A stretch of DNA of 64,000 nucleotides from Kangiella sp. TOML190 (GTDB lineage Bacteria; Pseudomonadota; Gammaproteobacteria; Enterobacterales; Kangiellaceae): assembly GCF_023706045.1 (NCBI RefSeq), contig NZ_BQYL01000001.1, positions 2,390,687 to 2,454,686 of the forward strand, in the 5' to 3' direction. The notes under the pieces are model-generated. The model did no database searches, was not told the DNA's origin, and saw nothing but the letters and a program-made list of their open reading frames with translations. Below are positions 58,301-64,000 of the stretch, piece by piece (position 1 is the first letter of the stretch; every line of letters starts with the position of its first letter). The translations under genes and the position numbers were made by a program.

Positions 58301-60891
58301 TAGCTCACGCCCGCCGGTAAGACATCGGTCAAGCTCACGCTGGTCGCTTGCGCCGGGCCGTTGTTGGCCAAGCCCACCGTCCAGACGATGGTGTCGCCTT
58401 CGTTCGGGGTCGCGTTGTCCACCGCCTTGGTCACGGCCAAGTCGGTGCTGTTGCCCACCGTGACCGATTCACTGTTATCGTCCGGCGTGGCATTGGAGTC
58501 GGTTTGGTCGGCAGTGACCGCGCCGACCGTGTTGGTGATGGTGTCACCGGAGGTGCCCGCATCCACCGTGACCGTGATGGCCAAGCTGACCGCGCTGCCG
58601 CTGTCGATAGTGCCAATGGTCCACAGACCCGTGGCGTCGTCGTAGCTGCCTTGGCTCGGCACGTCCGAGACGTAGCTCACGCCCGCCGGTAAGACATCGG
58701 TCAAGCTCACGCTGGTCGCTTGCGCCGGGCCGTTGTTGGCCAAGCCCACCGTCCAGACGATGGTGTCGCCTTCGTTCGGGGTCGCGTTGTCCACCGCCTT
58801 GGTCACGGCCAAGTCGGTGCTGTTGCCCACCGTGACCGATTCACTGTTATCGTCCGGCGTGGCATTGGAGTCGGTTTGGTCGGCAGTGACCGTGCTGACC
58901 GTGTTGGTGATGGTGTCACCGGAGGTGCCCGCATCCACCGTGACCGTGATGGCCAAGCTGACCGCGCTGCCGCTGTCGATAGTGCCAATGGTCCACAGAC
59001 CCGTGGCGTCGTCGTAGCTGCCTTGGCTCGGCACGTCCGAGACGTAGCTCACGCCCGCCGGTAAGACATCGGTCAAGCTCACGCTGGTCGCTTGCGCCGG
59101 GCCGTTGTTGGCCAAGCCCACCGTCCAGACGATGGTGTCGCCTTCGTTCGGGGTCGCGTTGTCCACCGCCTTGGTCACGGCCAAGTCGGTGCTGTTGCCC
59201 ACCGTGACCGATTCACTGTTATCGTCCGGCGTGGCATTGGAGTCGGTTTGGTCGGCAGTGACCGTGCTGACCGTGTTGGTGATGGTGTCACCGGAGGTGC
59301 CCGCATCCACCGTGACCGTGATGGCCAAGCTGACCGCGCTGCCGCTGTCGATAGTGCCAATGGTCCACAGACCCGTGGCGTCGTCATAGCTGCCTTGGCT
59401 CGGCACGTCCGAGACGTAGCTCACGCCCGCCGGTAAGACATCGGTCAAGCTCACGCTGGTCGCTTGCGCCGGGCCGTTGTTGGCCAAGCCCACCGTCCAG
59501 ACGATGGTGTCGCCTTCGTTCGGGGTCGCGTTGTCCACCGCCTTGGTCACGGCCAAGTCGGTGCTGTTGCCCACCGTGACCGATTCACTGTTATCGTCCG
59601 GCGTGGCATTGGAGTCGGTTTGGTCGGCAGTGACCGTGCTGACCGTGTTGGTGATGGTGTCACCGGAGGTGCCCGCATCCACCGTGACCGTGATGGCCAA
59701 GCTGACCGCGCTGCCGCTGTCGATAGTGCCAATGGTCCACAGACCCGTGGCGTCGTCGTAGCTGCCTTGGCTCGGCACGTCCGAGACGTAGCTCACGCCC
59801 GCCGGTAAGACATCGGTCAAGCTCACGCTGGTCGCTTGCGCCGGGCCGTTGTTGGCCAAGCCCACCGTCCAGACGATGGTGTCGCCTTCGTTCGGGGTCG
59901 CGTTGTCCACCGCCTTGGTCACGGCCAAGTCGGTGCTGTTGCCCACCGTGACCGATTCACTGTTATCGTCCGGCGTGGCATTGGAGTCGGTTTGGTCGGC
60001 AGTGACCGTGCTGACCGTGTTGGTGATGGTGTCACCGGAGGTGCCCGCATCCACCGTGACCGTGATGGCCAAGCTGACCGCGCTGCCGCTGTCGATAGTG
60101 CCAATGGTCCACAGACCCGTGGCGTCGTCATAGCTGCCTTGGCTCGGCACGTCCGAGACGTAGCTCACGCCCGCCGGTAAGACATCGGTCAAGCTCACGC
60201 TGGTCGCTTGCGCCGGGCCGTTGTTGGCCAAGCCCACCGTCCAGACGATGGTGTCGCCTTCGTTCGGGGTCGCGTTGTCCACCGCCTTGGTCACGGCCAA
60301 GTCGGTGCTGTTGCCCACCGTGACCGATTCACTGTTATCGTCCGGCGTGGCATTGGAGTCGGTTTGGTCGGCAGTGACCGTGCTGACCGTGTTGGTGATG
60401 GTGTCACCGGAGGTGCCCGCATCCACCGTGACCGTGATGGCCAAGCTGACCGCGCTGCCGCTGTCGATAGTGCCAATGGTCCACAGACCCGTGGCGTCGT
60501 CGTAGCTGCCTTGGCTCGGCACGTCCGAGACGTAGCTCACGCCCGCCGGCAAGACATCGGTCAAGCTCACGCTGGTCGCTTGCGCCGGGCCGTTGTTGGC
60601 CAAGCCCACCGTCCAGACGATGGTGTCGCCTTCGTTCGGGGTCGCGTTGTCCACCGCCTTGGTCACGGCCAAGTCGGTGCTGTTGCCCACCGTGACCGAT
60701 TCACTGTTATCGTCCGGCGTGGCATTGGAGTCGGTTTGGTCGGCAGTGACCGTGCTGACCGTGTTGGTGATGGTGTCACCGGAGGTGCCCGCATCCACCG
60801 TGACCGTGATGGCCAAGCTGACCGCGCTGCCGCTGTCGATAGTGCCAATGGTCCACAGACCCGTGGCGTCGTCATGGCTGCCTTGGCTCGG
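52312..60891 (-). CDS. Giant DUF11/Ig-like/TSP3/OmpA-like surface protein, C-terminal segment
   Basis: In-frame segment of about 2860 residues ending at 52312. In order: about 13 identical-looking DUF11 repeats of 124 residues, four Ig/cadherin-like segments (about 1655-2030, counted from the TTG at 60816) with DDFSATP-VFDNDTVNG patterns, a thrombospondin-type-3-like Asp-rich region (2040-2250; DTDGDGIPDSEDLD) that should bind calcium, another DUF11 domain (2257-2380), an SdrD-like FNDRDGDGWQDD module, and two OmpA-like domains at the end (about 2640-2720 and 2735-2829; LSGNTDVRADKDYNYQLGLKRA), suggesting peptidoglycan contact. A one-base deletion at 60891 breaks the frame from upstream repeats. 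Confidence 0.75.
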   Translation of the reverse strand, partial: PSQGSHDDATGLWTIGTIDSGSAVSLAITVTVDAGTSGDTITNTVSTVTADQTDSNATPDDNSESVTVGNSTDLAVTKAVDNATPNEGDTIVWTVGLANNGPAQATSVSLTDVLPAGVSYVSDVPSQGSYDDATGLWTIGTIDSGSAVSLAITVTVDAGTSGDTITNTVSTVTADQTDSNATPDDNSESVTVGNSTDLAVTKAVDNATPNEGDTIVWTVGLANNGPAQATSVSLTDVLPAGVSYVSDVPSQGSYDDATGLWTIGTIDSGSAVSLAITVTVDAGTSGDTITNTVSTVTADQTDSNATPDDNSESVTVGNSTDLAVTKAVDNATPNEGDTIVWTVGLANNGPAQATSVSLTDVLPAGVSYVSDVPSQGSYDDATGLWTIGTIDSGSAVSLAITVTVDAGTSGDTITNTVSTVTADQTDSNATPDDNSESVTVGNSTDLAVTKAVDNATPNEGDTIVWTVGLANNGPAQATSVSLTDVLPAGVSYVSDVPSQGSYDDATGLWTIGTIDSGSAVSLAITVTVDAGTSGDTITNTVSTVTADQTDSNATPDDNSESVTVGNSTDLAVTKAVDNATPNEGDTIVWTVGLANNGPAQATSVSLTDVLPAGVSYVSDVPSQGSYDDATGLWTIGTIDSGSAVSLAITVTVDAGTSGDTITNTVSTVTADQTDSNATPDDNSESVTVGNSTDLAVTKAVDNATPNEGDTIVWTVGLANNGPAQATSVSLTDVLPAGVSYVSDVPSQGSYDDATGLWTIGTIDSGSAVSLAITVTVDAGTSGDTITNTVGAVTADQTDSNATPDDNSESVTVGNSTDLAVTKAVDNATPNEGDTIVWTVGLANNGPAQATSVSLTDVLPAGVSYVSDVPSQGSYDDATGLWTIGTIDSGSAVSLAITVTVDAGTSGDTITNTVSTVTADQTDSNATPDDNSESVTVGNSTDLAVTKAVDNATPNEGDTIVWTVGLANNGPAQATSVSLTDVLPAGVSYVSDVPSQGSYDDATGLWTIGTIDSGSAVSLAITVTVDAGTSGDTITNTVSTVTADQTDSNATPDDNSESVTVGNSTDLAVTKAVDNATPNEGDTIVWTVGLANNGPAQATSVSLTDVLPAGVSYVSDVPSQGSYDDATGLWTIGTIDSGSAVSLAITVTVDAGTSGDTITNTVSTVTADQTDSNATPDDNSESVTVGNSTDLAVTKAVDNATPNEGDTIVWTVGLANNGPAQATSVSLTDVLPAGVSYVSDVPSQGSYDDATGLWTIGTIDSGSAVSLAITVTVDAGTSGDTITNTVSTVTADQTDSNATPDDNSESVTVGNSTDLAVTKAVDNATPNEGDTIVWTVGLANNGPAQATSVSLTDVLPAGVSYVSDVPSQGSYDDATGLWTIGTIDSGSAVSLAITVTVDAGTSGDTITNTVSTVTADQTDSNATPDDNSESVTVGNSTDLAVTKAVDNATPNEGDTIVWTVGLANNGPAQATSVSLTDVLPAGVSYVSDVPSQGSYDDATGLWTIGTIDSGSAVSLAITVTVDAGTSGDTITNTVSTVTADQTDSNATPDDNSESVTVGNSTDLAVTKAVDNATPNEGDTIVWTVGLANNGPAQATSVSLTDVLPAGVSYVSDVPSQGSYDDATGLWTIGTIDSGSAVSLAITVTVDAGTSGDTITNTVSTVTADQTDSNATPDDNSESVTVANLLDAVDDSETGVDGTTGEVGVLNVLSNDSFNGSTIDPADIVLSELVADPTGSLTLNPDGTVDVAPGTAAGTYTLTYQICDATDSTNCDTAVVTITVDVVEANDDDFSATPVDPAAGGTAGNVFDNDTVNGAAADSSNVDSVSVTNDGGLTGVAIDASGNLSVPAGATPGTYTVTYEICNVDGVCDTATATVVVGSIEANDDDFSATPVGPAAGGTAGNVFDNDTVNGAAADSSNVDSVSVTNDGGLTGVAVDASGNLSVPAGATPGTYTVTYEICSPEGLCDTATVVVVVDNLAIEAENDDFSATPISNVTGGTAGNVLDNDSLGGSTIDPADVTITVTDDDGSGVTIDADGNVIVPADTPADTYTVTYEICEEGNPSNCDTATIVIVVGVDTDGDGIPNTEDLDDDNDGIPDSQEGDGATDTDGDGIPDSEDLDSDGDGILDVVESDNGDLDTDGDGRIDGEVGDNGIPDVVEQGGADSGTVPPATDTDGDGAPDFQDVDSDNDSVPDATEGHDVDMDGNPDVTPVGSDADADGIDDAFDTDSGGTGAATPDADTDGIEDYRDVDDDGDGLDTGVEDSITEDADEDGIPDYLDSDNAEFDLVLTKTASISQASIGDFVRYSITVENIGNTNATNIQIADTPPLGFSYVDGSGVINDSNDANDAITPYRPLEFSGVDIEAGQTISIEYMMRIGATVTNGQQVNKVVAMFNGQEISNTASATVMIESDPDFEQATILGKVFNDRDGDGWQDDATASNIVVKGGIDESTYVANSTTVDRGNGPQPEADASAPINHGIELGTLSGRNSYMDPVANYRMVISQMMTEPKFTNDFVLTTVEGSEVRMDAMGKVTYSHQGQVEDGLSAQNITVERQVVLVNGQYQVNFIISNEGITERGIPGVRLATVEGLIIETDAYGRFHLNAIEVDSFSRGQNFIMKVDPATIPRGSTFTTENPRVKRITQGLSTRFDFGIQIPEPKLKDAGSKSVEIELGSLFFEDNSAVIKDEFKPLLTQMAEKINQYDSAKLIFDGHGGGLAIAFDRAAKVRDALLKQLKPEMKEQLEVVLIASPASDIAGREVLTIGDKISLGSVFFSLNKTEIKPEFLTVIKAIANNLNQFGGGAIVLSGNTDVRADKDYNYQLGLKRAQKVYQELMKYIDKSQVNEVKVELSNNEYKSVDGGAV

Positions 60892-63393
60892 ACGTCCGAG
60901 ACATGGCTCACGCCCGCCGGTAAGACATCGGTCAAGCTCACGCTGGTCGCTTGCGCCGGGCCGTTGTTGGCCAAGCCCACCGTCCAGACGATGGTGTCGC
61001 CTTCGTTCGGGGTCGCGTTGTCCACCGCCTTGGTCACGGCCAAGTCGGTGCTGTTGCCCACCGTGACCGATTCACTGTTATCGTCCGGCGTGGCATTGGA
61101 GTCGGTTTGGTCGGCAGTGACCGTGCTGACCGTGTTGGTGATGGTGTCACCGGAGGTGCCCGCATCCACCGTGACCGTGATGGCCAAGCTGACCGCGCTG
61201 CCGCTGTCGATAGTGCCAATGGTCCACAGACCCGTGGCGTCGTCATGGCTGCCTTGGCTCGGCACGTCCGAGACATAGCTCACGCCCGCCGGTAAGACAT
61301 CGGTCAAGCTCACGCTGGTCGCTTGCGCCGGGCCGTTGTTGGCCAAGCCCACCGTCCAGACGATGGTGTCGCCTTCGTTCGGGGTCGCGTTGTCCACCGC
61401 CTTGGTCACGGCCAAGTCGGTGCTGTTGCCCACCGTGACCGATTCACTGTTATCGTCCGGCGTGGCATTGGAGTCGGTTTGGTCGGCAGTGACCGTGCTG
61501 ACCGTGTTGGTGATGGTGTCACCGGAGGTGCCCGCATCCACCGTGACCGTGATGGCCAAGCTGACCGCGCTGCCGCTGTCGATAGTGCCAATGGTCCACA
61601 GACCCGTGGCGTCGTCATGGCTGCCTTGGCTCGGCACGTCCGAGACATGGCTCACGCCCGCCGGTAAGACATCGGTCAAGCTCACGCTGGTCGCTTGCGC
61701 CGGGCCGTTGTTGGCCAAGCCCACCGTCCAGACGATGGTGTCGCCTTCGTTCGGGGTCGCGTTGTCCACCGCCTTGGTCACGGCCAAGTCGGTGCTGTTG
61801 CCCACCGTGACCGATTCACTGTTATCGTCCGGCGTGGCATTGGAGTCGGTTTGGTCGGCAGTGACCGTGCTGACCGTGTTGGTGATGGTGTCACCGGAGG
61901 TGCCCGCATCCACCGTGACCGTGATGGCCAAGCTGACCGCGCTGCCGCTGTCGATAGTGCCAATGGTCCACAGACCCGTGGCGTCGTCATGGCTGCCTTG
62001 GCTCGGCACGTCCGAGACATGGCTCACGCCCGCCGGTAAGACATCGGTCAAGCTCACGCTGGTCGCTTGCGCCGGGCCGTTGTTGGCCAAGCCCACCGTC
62101 CAGACGATGGTGTCGCCTTCGTTCGGGGTCGCGTTGTCCACCGCCTTGGTCACGGCCAAGTCGGTGCTGTTGCCCACCGTGACCGATTCACTGTTATCGT
62201 CCGGCGTGGCATTGGAGTCGGTTTGGTCGGCAGTGACCGTGCTGACCGTGTTGGTGATGGTGTCACCGGAGGTGCCCGCATCCACCGTGACCGTGATGGC
62301 CAAGCTGACCGCGCTGCCGCTGTCGATAGTGCCAATGGTCCACAGACCCGTGGCGTCGTCATGGCTGCCTTGGCTCGGCACGTCCGAGACATGGCTCACG
62401 CCCGCCGGTAAGACATCGGTCAAGCTCACGCTGGTCGCTTGCGCCGGGCCGTTGTTGGCCAAGCCCACCGTCCAGACGATGGTGTCGCCTTCGTTCGGGG
62501 TCGCGTTGTCCACCGCCTTGGTCACGGCCAAGTCGGTGCTGTTGCCCACCGTGACCGATTCACTGTTATCGTCCGGCGTGGCATTGGAGTCGGTTTGGTC
62601 GGCAGTGACCGTGCTGACCGTGTTGGTGATGGTGTCACCGGAGGTGCCCGCATCCACCGTGACCGTGATGGCCAAGCTGACCGCGCTGCCGCTGTCGATA
62701 GTGCCAATGGTCCACAGACCCGTGGCGTCGTCATGGCTGCCTTGGCTCGGCACGTCCGAGACATAGCTCACGCCCGCCGGTAAGACATCGGTCAAGCTCA
62801 CGCTGGTCGCTTGCGCCGGGCCGTTGTTGGCCAAGCCCACCGTCCAGACGATGGTGTCGCCTTCGTTCGGGGTCGCGTTGTCCACCGCCTTGGTCACGGC
62901 CAAGTCGGTGCTGTTGCCCACCGTGACCGATTCACTGTTATCGTCCGGCGTGGCATTGGAGTCGGTTTGGTCGGCAGTGACCGTGCTGACCGTGTTGGTG
63001 ATGGTGTCACCGGAGGTGCCCGCATCCACCGTGACCGTGATGGCCAAGCTGACCGCGCTGCCGCTGTCGATAGTGCCAATGGTCCACAGACCCGTGGCGT
63101 CGTCATGGCTGCCTTGGCTCGGCACGTCCGAGACATGGCTCACGCCCGCCGGTAAGACATCGGTCAAGCTCACGCTGGTCGCTTGCGCCGGGCCGTTGTT
63201 GGCCAAGCCCACCGTCCAGACGATGGTGTCGCCTTCGTTCGGGGTCGCGTTGTCCACCGCCTTGGTCACGGCCAAGTCGGTGCTGTTGCCCACCGTGACC
63301 GATTCACTGTTATCGTCCGGCGTGGCATTGGAGTCGGTTTGGTCGGCAGTGACCGTGCTGACCGTGTTGGTGATGGTGTCACCGGAGGTGCCC
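60892..63393 (-). CDS. Giant DUF11 protein, middle segment (frame bounded by two indels)
   Basis: About 6.7 further DUF11 repeats (GTSGDTITNTVSTV ... DVLPAGVSHVSDV) in one frame. It differs from the flanking segments by a one-base insertion at 63391-63394 (GCCCC where other repeats have GCCC) and a one-base deletion at 60891 (GGACG where others have GGCACG). In this segment several repeats carry His where those to the left carry Tyr (VSHVSD for VSYVSD). It is not an independent gene. Confidence 0.6.
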
Positions 63394-64000
63394 CGCATCC
63401 ACCGTGACCGTGATGGCCAAGCTGACCGCGCTGCCGCTGTCGATAGTGCCAATGGTCCACAGACCCGTGGCGTCGTCATGGCTGCCTTGGCTCGGCACGT
63501 CCGAGACATAGCTCACGCCCGCCGGTAAGACATCGGTCAAGCTCACGCTGGTCGCTTGCGCCGGGCCGTTGTTGGCCAAGCCCACCGTCCAGACGATGGT
63601 GTCGCCTTCGTTCGGGGTCGCGTTGTCCACCGCCTTGGTCACGGCCAAGTCGGTGCTGTTGCCCACCGTGACCGATTCACTGTTATCGTCCGGCGTGGCA
63701 TTGGAGTCGGTTTGGTCGGCAGTGACCGTGCTGACCGTGTTGGTGATGGTGTCACCGGAGGTGCCCGCATCCACCGTGACCGTGATGGCCAAGCTGACCG
63801 CGCTGCCGCTGTCGATAGTGCCAATGGTCCACAGACCCGTGGCGTCGTCATGGCTGCCTTGGCTCGGCACGTCCGAGACATAGCTCACGCCCGCCGGTAA
63901 GACATCGGTCAAGCTCACGCTGGTCGCTTGCGCCGGGCCGTTGTTGGCCAAGCCCACCGTCCAGACGATGGTGTCGCCCTCGTCCGGCGTGGCGTTGTCC
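63394..64000 (-). CDS. Giant DUF11 protein, N-proximal segment, continuing past the right edge
   Basis: About 1.6 repeats in frame and open to the right edge. As assembled, translation from upstream would stop at 63379 after VTVDAGHLR because of the extra C. The last 22 bases of the window diverge from the repeat consensus (DNATPDEGD for DNATPNEGD), so the homogeneous array probably ends near here. The start and signal peptide lie outside the window. Confidence 0.6.

Larger units (their letters stand above)
55852..64000 (-). repeat. Tandem array of about 22 near-identical 372-bp DUF11 repeats
   Basis: The unit GTGACCGATTCACTGTTATC... recurs every 372 bp (124 codons), from 55852 to the window end. 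Copies differ by only a few bases, including silent sites. Spacing becomes 371 bp once (near 60891) and 373 bp once (near 63393). The array is visibly richer in GC than the flanks. Identity at silent positions points to recent amplification or gene conversion. Confidence 0.95.

Noticed and set aside
56116..63900. Long plus-strand open frames recurring every 372 bp in the array
   Set aside because: They arise because the repeat unit is a multiple of three with no stops on the opposite strand. They lack their own start context and are shadows of the DUF11 repeats.
55852..64000. Regular repeats considered as a CRISPR array
   Set aside because: The unit is 372 bp with no unique spacers and codes for DUF11 domains; no cas genes are present.

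Overview
The window looks like the chromosome of a marine-type Gammaproteobacterium. Gene content and moderate-to-low GC resemble Kangiella or a relative; this is an inference from gene order and protein style, not from a search. Several blocks match the gammaproteobacterial core as arranged in E. coli: uvrY/gacA-uvrC-pgsA-tRNA(Gly)-tRNA(Cys)-tRNA(Leu), serS-rarA-lolA-ftsK-lrp, trxB, and aat-infA-clpA-clpS.

Region 1 (1-9826) is an AT-rich integrative island inserted at the 3' end of the tRNA-Leu(UAA) gene; its left end is outside the window. It has a P4-type tyrosine integrase, an AlpA-type regulator, three unrecognised accessory genes, and a tight three-gene operon on the minus strand. The operon encodes a Clp/AAA+ ATPase (frameshifted in a G6 tract), a small NrdG-type radical-SAM/4Fe-4S protein, and a very large protein joining zinc fingers, a Ser/Thr kinase and an SF1 (Upf1/Dna2-like) helicase. 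This operon is the best candidate in the window for an undescribed anti-phage or stress-response system.

Region 2 (9827-48529) is mostly housekeeping: tRNAs, phospholipid synthesis, nucleotide excision repair, GacA-type regulation, biotin synthesis, YaaA, a secreted S9 peptidase, serS/crcB/rarA/lolA/ftsK, the Lrp-Ald divergon, the PqiABC lipid-transport operon with pqiA as two genes, a cold-shock protein, thioredoxin reductase, two DEAD-box helicases, the N-end-rule set (aat, bpt, clpA, clpS) with infA, a TolB/TPR signalling-type protein, SixA, a fatty-acid-hydroxylase-type membrane enzyme and umuDC.

Region 3 (48590-64000) is a cell-surface operon on the minus strand. A giant repeat protein (DUF11 repeats, Ig-like and thrombospondin-3-like segments, two OmpA-like domains) overlaps by 4 nt a 1241-residue outer-membrane beta-barrel protein. 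The giant gene contains about 22 nearly identical 372-bp tandem repeats (55852-64000), visibly richer in GC than the rest. It carries two opposite single-base indels that break the frame as assembled, and it runs off the right edge.
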